Shown in pieces: positions 36,861-48,880 of a stretch of 64,000 nucleotides of DNA. The DNA is from Heterocephalus glaber (taxonomy: Eukaryota; Chordata; Mammalia; Rodentia; Bathyergidae). Under the pieces are notes generated by a model. The model had not been told where the DNA came from. It saw only the letters and a list, made by a program, of their open reading frames with translations, and made no database searches. Position 1 is the stretch's first letter. Each line of letters starts with the position of its first letter. A program made the translations under genes and the position numbers. The stretch is taken from assembly GCF_000247695.1 (NCBI RefSeq), contig NW_004624854.1, forward strand, positions 5,607,917 to 5,671,916, read 5' to 3'.

Positions 36861-38359
36861 AATTCTTGCCTAACCTGTAGTATTTTCAAATTCACAATTT
36901 GGGGCTGAAAGAGACAGGGGGAGAATAGAGGGATTTTCCAGCATTCGGCTGTCTAACCGCTGGGGAGACACAGATTGTAGTTTGTAGTTTATGTATTTGC
37001 AGCAGCCAATATCTGAGAGTTTATGAAATGCAAGTAGTGAGAAGAGAGAAATGCAAGTAGTGAGCGTGGTGCTCTGCATCCAATTTATCTTCAACACTTC
37101 TGTTTCAGAAGATACACATCCTGAGAGGGAAAGGGTGAGAAACCCAGCAAAGCAACTAGATGCTAAGAAGCTCAAATCTGAGTGATTTTGACAGTCTCAC
37201 CTGTTTCCTTTGCTTCTTCTCCCATTTTGTAACAGGCTAAGGGGCAGCAAGAAGGTCTTGAATGCCAAACTAAAGCCTGTTTGCCCAGCAAAAGTCACCA
37301 GAGGGCTTTTAGGAAAATGAGACCTAAGAAGCAGTTATACAGAATGGGCATTGGAGGGGCCTCTTTTGAATGCTGTACCAATGAAGGGACAGCAGCCCAG
37401 GGGTTGTGCCCCACCTGCACCTACGGGTTATTCATGAAAGGAGGGCCTGGGCCACTGGCCCCTATTCTAGGATTCCTTGCAGTACTGCAGGGGGCTCAAG
37501 TGTCCTCTTGGCCTGGCCATGTGTGTACCAGTGTGGGCACAGGCAAGGAGAGAGTTGGTCAGAGTGCTGAATGGGATGTTGGGTGTTCCTTTGAGAAAGA
37601 ATGTGAGAGACTGAGAATCAGAAAATTGCAAGTGCTAGGTGTCTAGGGGAAGGTGGGAGAGTACAGACAGGATAGGAAAGACGATTATTTGGGGAGTGTT
37701 ATGGTCTGGCAGGACAGAGAGGTGGAAATGGCCAAAAGATGATTGGACACATGAGTCTGGAGTTTAAAAGAGAGATTAGGGCTTTATTCAAACCCATGCC
37801 TTCTTTAATTCCTTCCTTTTATAAATTTGGGAATTGAATATGTGGTTATTGTTGAGGTTATAGAGACTGATGGGGTCTTTAGGTGAAATGCATATGCAGA
37901 ATGGCATATTAGGGTTTTACATCTGAAAAAGAAAAATCAGTGTAAGTCATCTGACTCATCATAAAATCTAGATGCTAAGGCTGGAATCTCAGGGAAATGA
38001 TCATCTGACTTTTACCTGAGTCTTTCTAACATCTGTAGGATTGATGGTAGCTAGAATACAGTCAATTCCGTAGCTGAATGTCTCAAAGCTTTTGGAAGAT
38101 TCTTGTATTGTGGTCAAGCTTACTTCTCCCTAATTTTTGCTCATTCATTCTAACATACTAACTTTTATCTACCTTCCACAATAAAACTGTATGATCCAAG
38201 GAACACAATAGGCTTCACTGGTTATTTCTGATTGACCAATTAATCTCATCTGCAATAATTAAGTTCTAAAGGAGAGCAATGAAATGTTAAAAACAACCTG
38301 ATCCTTTTTCACAAAAGACTTTGAATGATTTATAATATTTAACATTGGCAGGGAGGTGG

Positions 38360-38590
38360 GAAATGAACATTCTTATTTTCTATTGGTGTTGTCAACTGGT
38401 ACACCACTTCTGGAGAACCCTTTGTCAATAAGCACCCCAACTGTAAGGAGAGAGTTTTTATTTAGCAATTCCACTTCTAAGAATTTATCTTAATGAAATA
38501 CTAACAGAAGTGTTCAAATATGCATGTTCATCAAATACTATATCCATGACTCATTTTTAGTTACAAACTTTTCAGTTAAAGTATAACTAT
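38360..38590 (+). repeat. Old L1/HAL1 fragment
   Basis: Sense LINE phrases 'tattggtgttgtcaactggt', 'tttagcaattccacttctaa' and 'gaatttatcttaatgaaata' match the conserved ORF2 end and 3' region of old L1/HAL1 copies. Confidence 0.55.
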
Positions 38591-38594
38591 ATGT

Positions 38595-39690
38595 AATAAA
38601 ACATATATAAATTTTAAGTATATAGATTTTTTTACAAAATGAACACTCCTATACATCTGTCATCAGAGGAGAAGACATTATTTGTACCTCCAGGAACCTG
38701 GCTCCTGCCCTTTCGCAGCTGTTACCTCTCACAAAGGTAGCTCTGCAGGAGCTCTGGAGCCAGAGGGCTCTTCAGTGTTAGGCCAAATTGGGATGTGGAT
38801 TTTGTTCTCAATCCCAGTCTGGGAACAGTCTAGGACCTGTGGCTGTCTTCAGCTAAAATACTTCCCAAGTCAGCCTTCATTCCCAAGGGGAATCCCGTTA
38901 ATTCTGCTAGCTTTGAACATTATATAAATGGTATCACAGAGTACTGTATGTACTCTTGTGTGTGTTGTTTTCATTCAACATTATGTATGTGAGATTAATC
39001 CATATTGTTTCATTTCATTTTAGTATACCAAAATCTATTTATCCATTTTACTGCAATTAAACATTTACTTCAAGGGTTGGGTTGGCTGGTACAAGTGGAG
39101 CTGCTATGGACATTCTTGTATGTCTTTTGATGTGTATTTTTTTTTTTTTTTTTGGTACTGGGGCTTGAACCCAGGACCTTGAGCTTGCAAGGCAGGCAGA
39201 GGCACCACTGAGCTAAATCCCCGGCCCATGATGTGTATTTTTGTACATGTCTGTTAAGTATATACTGAGAAAAAGGTCATAGAATACCCATATGTCCACT
39301 TTATTAAATACTGCCAAGCATTTTTCTGAAGTAGTTGTACAAATTTATGCTCACACCAGCAATATAAAATTTTAGTGGTTCCAAGTTCTCACCAATTCTT
39401 ATTGGTGAGATATTAGTTGTTAGGTTTTAGCGATTCTGGTGAGTGTGGTAGGTTCTCTCTCTATGTAGTTTTGACACATTGTTCTGATACTAGTGATGCT
39501 GAGTTACCTTTTCATGTATTTATTGGCCGTTTGAATTTTCTCCTTTGTAAAGGTCCTAACAGCCGTTTTTAAATTGGGCTTTCTCTCTTGTTCTTGTTGA
39601 TTTGTGGGTCTTTATTTTCTCTGGATGCAAGTCTTTTTATATGCATTGCAAATATCGCCCACACTGTGGCTCACGCTTTTATTCTCTTAT
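38595..39690 (-). mobile_element. Old L1M fragment (antisense), carrying an ID insertion
   Basis: Antisense L1 landmarks: 'ataaatggtatcacagagta', 'agctgctatggacattcttg', 'caccagcaatataaaatttt' and 'gttcttgttgatttgtgggt'. It is split at 39141-39228 by a young ID element. Confidence 0.8.
39141..39228 (-). repeat. ID-type SINE inserted in L1M, with target duplication
   Basis: Minus orientation: gtactggggcttgaacccag and caccactgagctaaatcccc. The direct repeat tgatgtgtatttt is at 39128-39140 and from 39229, and L1 continues across it. Confidence 0.92.
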
Positions 39691-39932
39691 GCATAGAAGA
39701 AAAATAACTCTAGAGAAATTAACTGCAATATGAATGTCTGGATGTTGGATTTCCCTTTTTATTTCTTCATATTGTCCAGTTCTTTAAGGAACATTTAAAA
39801 CACAATAAAAGGAGTGATTTAAGGAAGATGAAATGATTCAGTTAAATAGTAACCCACTGGAAGAGGTTAGCCAACCCCAGAACTTTGCCATCAGTTGCCT
39901 TCAGAGTTACTTTTGCGCCTGTGCAGATCTGC

Positions 39933-39951
39933 TAGCGACATCTGGTGGGCA
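39933..39951. promoter_or_regulatory. CTCF-like binding motif
   Basis: The 19-mer tagcgacatctggtgggca matches the reverse of the CTCF core consensus (TAGCGCCCCCTGGTGGCCA type) at 15 of 19 positions, counted by eye, including the invariant CTGGTGG block. It lies in an unusually CpG-containing, repeat-free stretch between INPP1 and MFSD6. Binding is an inference. Confidence 0.45.
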
Positions 39952-42900
39952 GCATTGGGTTTACAGCAAATACTAGATTGTGCTCTCTTGGCCCGGTGAA
40001 CAATGCCCTAAAACGCGCCCTGGTTCAGTGGCATCTTCATTACTTCCATTTTCAAACAGCTAAAAAGAGCCTTCATTCGGAGTAAACCTAGATTCCCTGT
40101 GGGTTAGTTGGGGCCCGACCAGCATACATGATAAAAATTTAGATAGCACAAAAGGCAGTAAGGTTAGAAGTACAAATGGGACAGATTTGGGGCCGGTACA
40201 TGATCTGTGGGACCTAGTGCAAAATGAAAGTGTAGGGTCTCTTCTAAGAGCGGGAGGAAAGTGCCATCGAAGGTATCGAAGTCAAAAGGTTTTCCTCCCT
40301 TTGTTTTCATGGCGTCTCCCAACTTGTCACGGGTTTCATGTTTTGTGGTGCTATTTAATATCATTCTGAGCAAAGAAAAACTTTAAATTTAAAATGTTAG
40401 CGTGAACGTTACTACTTTTTATATTGTATGCCACTTTTTAAGGCAGATATGACTGATTTGTGAAATCATCAAAAGCACACAATTCATTTTCATGGCTCAT
40501 CGCATGATGTGTATTTTGTTGTTACCAGAACAGTGGAAACACTGGCAGAAAGTAAGTCAGTGCTTTCATTTCACTTCTTGACACCAACACATTCCACCAC
40601 TTTCTCTGTACAGGGCTTACCCGTAGGTAGGGACCGAAAGTGACTGCGGGTGGCCCTCCTTTCACACCAGCATCTTCAGCCTGTGTGATTAGCCACCAAT
40701 AGGGAGAATAACACAAAGAAAAGAGATGTGACTGGCTTCCTTGGCTGTTCATGTGTCTTCGCAAGCGGTTGCATTCTTTTGTGCTCTAAGCAAGTTCCAG
40801 AGAGCTGCCAGTGACTCCACTTGGTCACAAATACAGTACAGTTGCCAAATACTTCCTTTCAGTCCCTACTCCCATATACTGCAGGTACACATGAGTGTGT
40901 TCAGGGAGCGCTGCAAGCACTCTGGGAAAGGAACTGCAAAAAGGCAATGCACATAAATTCTCTACCTCTCTCCTGTCTTGTGTGGTTGCAGTAAGGAGAC
41001 GGTCAAGGTATACTTTCACAAATCACATGATTCACTGCCATGCAAATATTTTTTTTCGGTGCTCACAGGGCAGGAAAATAATGAGAACAAATCTCACAGG
41101 CAATGTTCTTCATAGGTAAGGTACAGTGCTTCACAGATAAGCACACAGTGAGTTCCAATTTTATTTAAATCCAATGACTGAAGTCCATGAGGGCGGAAGC
41201 AGGCCCCAGGGGATGGAATGTCTGATCAACTTTGAGGTCACCTGTCCAAGAGAGTTTCTCAGGAAACCTGGTTTGACCAGCACAAAAGAGATCCATGACC
41301 CCATATGGCTGGCTTGGAGGCTCACACTGTGGCCCTGCCACACCCTCAGTTCTCAATCTGTCTGAGAATCTCTGGGTTCATGTGTTTCGGAGTCCAGCAG
41401 TTGAGGCCAGTTATTCACCTATGTGGGCCATAAGTTGCACTGTAGCATTCTATTGCACGGGACGATTACACTCCATGTTCTCATCACAGCAAAACACGAG
41501 TCCCTCAAGCAATGTTTGGAATCATTTCAAAGTCACCTAGCACCTCTATCCAGGCACGTGCTCCCTTGTCCCTCCGACTTAACTTACAAAACCCAAGTTC
41601 AAAGATGAAATGTTTAAGAATTTCGGCATAGCAGTAGCAGAACAGCAGAACAACCTCAGTGAGCTCTGAGGGAGGAGCCTTGTGCAGTTGCGTAGGTCAC
41701 CAAGGTTGCAAACCCATGAGGCCAGCCCAGAAATGCTTTTTTTTTTTTCTGAGTAAAGGGAGAAAGCTCTTAATTCTGGATGAATTAAATGATGGCTCCT
41801 TTAAGATTAAGAACATTGAAAATACAGCCTAGAAAAGAAAAATCTTATTTAGAATTACAGGTATTTTATTGGAACCAGAATTTTGTCTAGCTTGATTATT
41901 ATTATAAAACCTTTTTTAAAAGGTGTCCATGATCAAAACAACCACCTTCCCAGATCATTTTCACAGTCTGTTTGAATGCATACCAAGCTCTGAGTTCCAG
42001 CAGCTCTCAGTGGACATTTGCAGCTGCCTGGGCTTGTTTTATGAACACATTTTTCACCCTAAGTGCCAAGCCAGACATAAGTAGAACTAGTAACTACTGG
42101 AGGGAAAGGTTACAGCTTCCTGTTAACTACTTTTTTAGATTTTTTTCTCCATTTTTATTTTTTACATTAGCACCTGAAATATTGCAAGGAAAGATAAAGG
42201 ACAAGAAACATTGCAGGGCACTTTTATTTCTTTCCCTCTTGGAAAAATAGCAAATGTGTTCATCTGTGATTCATCCTCTTTGCCCTACGATGATTGGTCC
42301 CATTTCCAGTATGGCACCTTTGTTTAAGGGTGGTTACAGTAACATGCTCTGGGCTGTGGATACTGAAGTAGGAGGTACAGCAAAAGCAATAAACAGCAGG
42401 AAGCTGTGGGACAAGAATTAAGAAACCAGAGCAAGGACGACCGTGTGAAAACATCAGAAAACCAACGGATGAAGAATCACAGAAATTTCTCAGAGGTCTC
42501 CGGAGAGGAAAAGCTGTACTTGCATTTGCCTTATATTTCCATTATGCTTGTTTCCAGGAAGTTCCTTAGCTTTATCATCTGGATGAATGCAGATGTTCAC
42601 AGCACTTTTAATTATGGGGGGCGGGGGTGGATAAAAACATTGTAAGTAGGTGAGTGCGGCTTACAAATGGTCAGTGTGGCTGGGAAGGTCACAAGACCTC
42701 AGTGACAAAACCAAGGGATTCATGATCAGGTGAGGTGGGGTCAAAGTGGGGTAGCTCAGTTACACTGAGTCATAGAGATTGCAGTTGTCTTCCCGTACCT
42801 GTTTCCTGTCTTCCATGGCGACGGTTTTGGTTGGGTACATGACTGTCCAGAAAAGAGACTGCATTGTCCAGGTTCTCTTAGCTGGGTGTGGTCATGTGAC

Positions 42901-43369
42901 TAGTCTGTGGCCAATGAGAAGAAGGCCATCCACTCCTTCCTTCTCTGTCTTTTCCCATCTGACCATGGAACCATGGAAACGAGGGTGCAGAGTTGTAGCC
43001 AATGAGGAAAGGGGCCATATTCTGTGGATGCAGGAGTAGGGAGAGGAAAGGAGCATGAATCCCTGAGGCCTTTAGGGTAGAACTGGCTTTCAGCTCTGGA
43101 CCATGTCCACTTTTGTGAGAGAGAAATTGCTGTCTTGCTTACACCATTGTTATTTTAGCATGTCTACCACTCATGATTAAACCCAATGCTCCCTAGAATC
43201 AAGTATTGCTGCAAACATATTCTGGCTGGACTTCCTTAGGGCAGAAGGGCTGGCTTATGGACTCTATGCAGAGTACAGATTTTAACATCCCCATCATTAT
43301 AACACAGCAGAAAGCCTTTTACAGAATACTCGTCCTGGGCACTTCTCAATTTCATATGGGGTCGGCGGA

Positions 43370-43449
43370 TATAATTCATAGCTCAATGGTATAGCACATT
43401 CCTCAAACATGCAAGGCCCTGGGTTTGGTCCTCAACACCATAAAACAAA
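43370..43449 (+). repeat. Old ID-family SINE
   Basis: attcatagctcaatggtata, 'catgcaaggccctgggtttg' and 'ctcaacaccataaaacaaaa'. Diverged, plus orientation. Confidence 0.75.
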
Positions 43450-43481
43450 ACCAAAAATCTCATAAGGGAGCTATGAAAAAT

Positions 43482-43562
43482 TTTTTTTTGGTACTGAGGA
43501 TCAAACTTGGGACCTTGCGCTTTCGAGGCAGGCGGCAGAACCACTGAGCTAAATCCCTGGCT
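43482..43562 (-). repeat. ID-type SINE
   Basis: ggtactgaggatcaaacttg and ccactgagctaaatccctgg in minus orientation. It lies about 30 bp from an older, opposite-oriented ID copy. Confidence 0.88.
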
Positions 43563-44271
43563 ATTTTTTTTTTTTCTATCCCAAAGTTAAAAGCACATCA
43601 GTCATGCCTACCATTTATTTTAGTCACAAACCTACAGACCCCTCAGTACCCTCCTTAGGCCCTGGCCCCAGCAATCCAAAGCCAATGACCCTGGGTGTAG
43701 GTGGTATGAGGGCAGGGAGTGTCTCTTGATAACTCTGAGATCAGGGATCCTCCAAATAGAGAGCTGGGGGGGGGGGCAAAGTTTCAGGATGACATAGCTT
43801 CTGAGTAAGGGGAGATCAATTAAAAAATCAGATAAACAAATGGCGGATACAATATGCATTTGCAACCCTTCCTCCAAATTTCTGCCTTATAGAGAGCTTC
43901 CATTTTCCCAGGCTGGGGAATCCCCTTCACACCATTCTGCAAGTTGTGCTGGGTACTGGTTTGGGCGACTGGAAGGGATCTCCACTAAACCCCATCACTG
44001 TCCCAAACAGCCCCTCAAAGAACAAGGCAGGTCTGTGCCCAAGGGTGGGGGCCTAACTCTCAATCTGGAGATGGGTCTGGGAAGCCAGGCCACACAGCTC
44101 TCCATCTGCCCCTTCCAGGACAGCAAGGTCAGCGCAGAGCCGGCCTAGGTCAGGTCAGGTGGGTCCCAGGTTAAGGTGGGGAGCTTCAGCATTGCACCTC
44201 CCCGCAGTGTAGAATGCTCGTGTGGGATGTCGCTAAGGGCCAGAGGCAGGGCTCTGAGTAACTATGGGGAG

Positions 44272-44726
44272 TCTTAGTTACTTTTCTCATTGCTGAGACA
44301 AAATACCTGAAAAATAACTCAAAGTTAAAGGAGGAAAGATTTATTTCAGCTCAGAGTTTGTAGCGGTTTCAGTCCACAGTCAGCTGGCTCCAAGGCAGGG
44401 TGGCATGGCAGAGGGGCATCGCAGAGGAGAAACAGTGCATGGCAGAGCAGGAGGAGGCAGGGAGCCTGCCTTCTTTCTGTCCCTTTATTGTCCATCCAGG
44501 CTATGAACCTATTGATTGGTGCTACCCACAGTAATAAAAGGGTGGGGCTTTTCTCTTCAGCAAATCCTTTCAGCCACACCCAGAACTACACTAATCCAAC
44601 TAGGGGGCTAATCCAGATAGTACTCATTCTTGGTCCATATTCACACACCCTAGATCCAGTCACCTCCAAAAGCCCAACCTATGAGTGCATGAGGTTTTGG
44701 GGGACATCTAGATACAAGCCATAACA
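44272..44726 (-). mobile_element. Solo LTR, same MaLR-like family as 8263-8727
   Basis: Reverse orientation: starts tcttagttacttttctcatt and ends gatacaagccataaca. The reverse complement aligns along its length with the copy at 8263. The short repeat ggag lies on each side (44268-44271, 44727-44730). Confidence 0.75.
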
Positions 44727-45084
44727 GGAGCCTATGACAAAGAGGTCAGAAGCTGGGGCAAAACATTGAAAACATATAAAACACATTAAAGACAATACTT
44801 TTCAGGTTGCTACTCAGCGTGTGGGAACCAAGCCCTGAGAAGAGTTGGGCTGAGTTAGAAATGATGGCAAATGGAAGCAGGGGACTGGTGGAGAGACTAA
44901 CAGGTGAAGAGAGTGTGTAGAAGATGTATTTAAAAGCAGACTTTGAAAAGTTAATTAATTTACTCAGTATTTTTTTAATGTAAGTAAAACATAGTCAGTT
45001 GAAAAAGACAGTGTTATGTTATGACAGCCAGAGATACATAATTTTGCTCATTATTTTATTTTTTTCTGTTTTTTTTTTTTTTTT

Positions 45085-45184
45085 NNNNNNNNNNNNNNNN
45101 NNNNNNNNNNNNNNNNNNNNNNNNNNNNNNNNNNNNNNNNNNNNNNNNNNNNNNNNNNNNNNNNNNNNNNNNNNNNNNNNNNNN
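45085..45184. other. Assembly gap (exactly 100 N)
   Basis: One hundred unknown bases flanked by a poly-T run on the left and TTTTTT on the right. The round length suggests a placeholder of unknown true size, placed where a poly-T SINE tail blocked assembly. The open frame that runs through it is meaningless. Confidence 0.99.
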
Positions 45185-45331
45185 TTTTTTGCGACAGGGT
45201 CTTGCTATGTAGTTTAGAGTAGACTTGAACTCACTATGTAGCCCAGGCTGGCCTTGAACTCACAGCAATCCTCCTGCCTCAGCCTCCCAAGTGCTGGGAT
45301 TATAGGTGTGCGCCACCACACCCAGCTTGCT
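45185..45331 (-). repeat. B1 SINE (minus), head of the gap-spanning element
   Basis: gacagggtcttgctatgtag, 'tatgtagcccaggctggcct', 'gcctcagcctcccaagtgct', 'gggattataggtgtgcgcca'. The poly-T tail continues into the gap. Confidence 0.9.
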
Positions 45332-45509
45332 AATTATTTTAAATAATACAATTCAATCAAACCAAGTTATAATAAAGGAAACATCAAGTACATTCAGAAA
45401 AAATTGTCAAAATTATTGACTAAGGCATAATCTCTGTTTTCGTTTCCTGATAATTTTTAGTTTGACTACATTAACCATAAATAGCAAAAGTATGAATAGC
45501 TATATTTTC

Positions 45510-45589
45510 TTTTTTTGGTACCAGGGATCGAACTTGGGTCCTTGTGCTTGGGCAGCAGGCAGCAAAACCGCTTAGCTAAATCCCCAGCC
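45510..45589 (-). repeat. ID-type SINE
   Basis: ggtaccagggatcgaacttg and 'cgcttagctaaatccccagc' in minus orientation. Confidence 0.9.
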
Positions 45590-46669
45590 CTAAAACTACT
45601 ATTTTTAAATACCAATTGCTTTTATTAGTGAACTTAGTGCTTCAAGAACTATTATTTTGTTATTAAAATATACTTCACCCTAAATTAAGTTATTTCATTC
45701 CAAAATTTAAAACTTTTATTTCATTTCAAAAAGTGAGATGACTAACAGTCAGATTTGATAGCAGACCACAGGGCATAAGTGAAGCAGATCATTGCTTGTG
45801 ACTGAGTCAGTACCCTGACCTGTTGCTGGGAAACAGCTTGTTCCACCCTTATTTCTGTAACCTGCTGCCTGTTCTGCTGTATTTCTTACCTGTGGCTCCG
45901 TGCCCTCCTGTCAGCTCAAGTCTGAAGACAGCAAAAACTCCTGCAAATGGACAGCCACTACCAAAGTAGTTTATTAAGTGTTTTTTGGTAGGTGATACTG
46001 CTACTAGGAATACTTACTAGATTCCAAGGAAGGTAGCTCCTCCTCTCAGGCCGAGTGGTTCCTTCTACCACTTCAGCATACAGCCATATGTTTAGCTAAA
46101 ACAAAAGATTCATGAGATAGCATTTGCCTTTACCAAATGTAGTACGTTCGGACATTTCCTATTCTATTAGATTTAATTTTTAAATACTTGAATCATCACC
46201 CACTACACTAAACCATGCACTACTCTACAATTTGATAATCTAAAATGGAGATAATAAAATTCTCTATACAAAATTATAAACCCCATCCAACATTTTGTTT
46301 CATGTCCATTGATTGCACAGTAGTGACAGAAGAGCTATTCTAGGTGGAGGAATAAATTCTTGGTTTAGATTTGGTGGGATTGTCCTAAAACTTGTATGAG
46401 AAAAAGATATTTTAAATGCCATTTGCTAGACTATTTTCATAACTCATTTAGAATAATTTTTAGTAATGGAGACTATTTGATATCCATAGTAATATAATTC
46501 TAAGACTATATATACACATTATTTGAAATGAACATAAAATATTTCATGTTTATAAGCTCTGATTTTAGAGAAATTTTATTTTGACTCCTGTGATCAAGCA
46601 TGGGTATATTTTCAATCATTAGTCATGGGTTTTTACATTCCTGCATATTAAAACTATAACCCAGTATTT

Positions 46670-47480
46670 GTACTTTCATTGTTCATAGCATCATTATCCA
46701 CAGAAACCAAAAGGTGGAAGCAACCTAAGTATCCGCTAGCAGAATGATAAATGTGTTAGCTAGCTTTCTCATCACTGAGACACAATGCCTGAGACTCACA
46801 ACTTAAAGGAGGAGAGGTTTAATTTGGCTTACGGATTAGGGAATTCAGTCCATGGTCAGCAGGTTCCAAGGCAGGAACATCATATCAGAAAGGAGTAAAA
46901 TTCATGGTGGCTGGAGAGCAGAGCAGGCCAATAGTGCCAGAGAGGAAGAGATCAGGCATTGGACACAGACCCTGAAGCCACACCTCCATGAGCAGACACC
47001 CGGAAATGTGTTCCACCAATCACCTGAGTGGCTCCCCAAGCCAATCAAATTGACACTCCGCCTGAATCACCACAGTAGATAAACAAAATATGGGGGTACA
47101 CGCAATGGAATAGCATTTGACCTTAAAAAAAAATGAAAATTCTGACACATGCTACAGCCTAGAAGAACTTTGAAGAAAATATGCTGAGGGAAATAAGCCA
47201 ATCACAAGAAAGACAAATGTATGATTCCACTTATGGGAGGCACCCAAAGTAGTCAAATTCACAGAGACAGAAAATACAATGGTGGGCATCAGGGCCTAAA
47301 GGAAGGGAGAAGTGGAAAGTTTCTGGAACAAGTTTGGGAAGATGAAAAAGTTCTGGCAATGGATCTGTTGGTATAGCAATATGAATGCACTTAATGCACT
47401 GAACTAACATTTAGGAATTGTTAAAACGGTAAATTTTATCTTATGGATATGTTACCACAGTTTTTTACAAAGCTAAAAAA
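46670..47480 (+). mobile_element. Old LINE-1 3' end, split by an LTR
   Basis: L1 phrases before the LTR ('gttcatagcatcattatcca', 'ggaagcaacctaagtatccg') continue after it ('caatggaatagcatttgacc', 'gaaataagccaatcacaaga', 'gattccacttatgggaggca'). Confidence 0.8.
46752..47077 (-). mobile_element. MaLR-like LTR nested in L1, with GATAAA duplication
   Basis: Starts tgtgttagctagctttctca and has 'ttaaaggaggagaggtttaa', 'ggttccaaggcagg' and 'ccacctccatgagcagacac', which places it in the family of 44272-44726. GATAAA occurs at 46746-46751 and 47078-47083, exactly where L1 sequence breaks and resumes. Confidence 0.82.
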
Positions 47481-47567
47481 AGGGTCAAAGATTCTTAAAA
47501 ATAAGCAAATATTAACACTTTAAGCTTTACTTTTATTTAGTGGTATAGTCTATTGAAAGTACCAAAG

Positions 47568-47665
47568 GGGGCTGGGGATTTGGCTCAGTGGTTTCGCCGC
47601 CTGCTGCGAAAGTGCAAGGACCCGAGTTCGATCCCTGGTACAAAAAAAAAAAAAAAAAGAAAAAA
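47568..47665 (+). repeat. ID-type SINE with target duplication
   Basis: ggggctggggatttggctca, 'gacccgagttcgatccctgg' and a long A tail. The 13-bp repeat gaaagtaccaaag is at 47555-47567 and 47666-47678. Confidence 0.95.
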
Positions 47666-47906
47666 GAAAGTACCAAAGAAAGTTTAAATGGACCCCATTC
47701 GTGTATCAACAGGCACAAATGCAGGGTCTGAGTAAGCACTTTGCAATAGAAAGAGGAGATGAACTCATGCATAATTTCATTTTCTGATAGCTACATTAAC
47801 AAAAGTACAATGAAACAGGTGAAATTAATTATAGCAATTTATTTTCTTTAGCCCTACATAGTCAAAATATTATCATTTCATATTGTCATCAACATAAAGA
47901 GTTTTG

Positions 47907-47996
47907 AGGGCTGGGGGTATAGTTTTGAGGTAGAGCACTTGCCCAGCATGCGTGAGCCCTGAGTTTGATCCCTAGTGTCACAAAAAGAAAAAAATG
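47907..47996 (+). repeat. Older ID-family SINE
   Basis: gggctgggggtatagttttg, 'agagcacttgcccagcatgc' and 'gtttgatccctagtgtcaca'. It has the canonical ID middle, unlike the younger variant. Confidence 0.8.
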
Positions 47997-48567
47997 TTTA
48001 GCTTTTTTCCTTCATAAAATCCAGTGTGCGTTTTCCCTTACAGCACCTCTCAGTCCACACCAGCCACACTTCACACGTATTCCAGTCACCTGAGGTAGGG
48101 GCCGCCATACAGGGATCGCCTAGTTGGATCACAGTTCTCAGAATAATCTGGATAATCCTTGGAAAACACAACAGAATTTACCTGCCACGCTTGTGCTAGG
48201 CAATGGAGATGGACGACATGTGACAATCTGTCCTTGTAGGGCTGATATTCTAGAGGAGAAGATGGACAAGGGATGTTGTACAATATCTTAGAAGGCAACG
48301 GGGGCTGTGGAGGGAAGTCGGAAAGGGGGCAGGGTGCGCAGAGTTGGGTAGGAGGCATGGGGTTGTGCTAGAGCGATAAGCGATGACCATACCAGAACAG
48401 TGACATCTTAACAAAGTTTTGATGGAGACGAGGGAGGGAGCTATGCTGGTACCTGGAGAAAGTTTTCCAGTTAGAAAGAGGAGCAAAGGCAAAGGAGAGA
48501 GCCTGATTGGCAAGTCCAGGGGGCAATAAGAAAGGCAGAGTGGCTGGAAGGAAGTGAAGGTCGAGAG

Positions 48568-48880
48568 TGTCTTAGGCCACTTGGGATGCTATGAGAAAAC
48601 ACCATAAGCTGGGGAGCTTATAAGCAACAGGGATTTATTTCTCACAGCTCTGAAGTCTTGAAGTCCAGATCAGAGCAGTGTCAATGTCTGGCTCACAGAT
48701 GACACCTTCGTGCTGTGTCCTGACCTACGGGAAGGGGTGAAAGGTCTCCATCAGGCCTCTTTTATAAGGGCACTAACCCAATCACCTCCCATGGGCCTTA
48801 CCCTCAGGGCCAGCACCTTGAGGGTTAGCATTTCAATATATGGATTTGGCAGAGGACACAAACATTTAGACTATGGCAAG
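48568..48880 (-). mobile_element. MLT1/MST-like MaLR LTR
   Basis: Reverse orientation, starting tgtcttaggccacttgggat, with 'aaaacaccataagctgggga', 'cagggatttatttctcacag' and 'ctaacccaatcacctcccat'. Ends near tagactatggca. Confidence 0.8.

Noticed and set aside
37281..37646. 121-residue plus-strand frame with Cys-rich middle
   Set aside because: Short Cys spacing (CCTNEG...CPTC) looked zinc-finger-like, but there is no repeat of the pattern, no Kozak support and no known family.
40164..41608. Cluster of short frames on both strands
   Set aside because: Mutually overlapping, no conserved motif; left as unassigned unique DNA.
44999..45217. Open frame crossing the N run
   Set aside because: It depends on unknown bases and poly-T.
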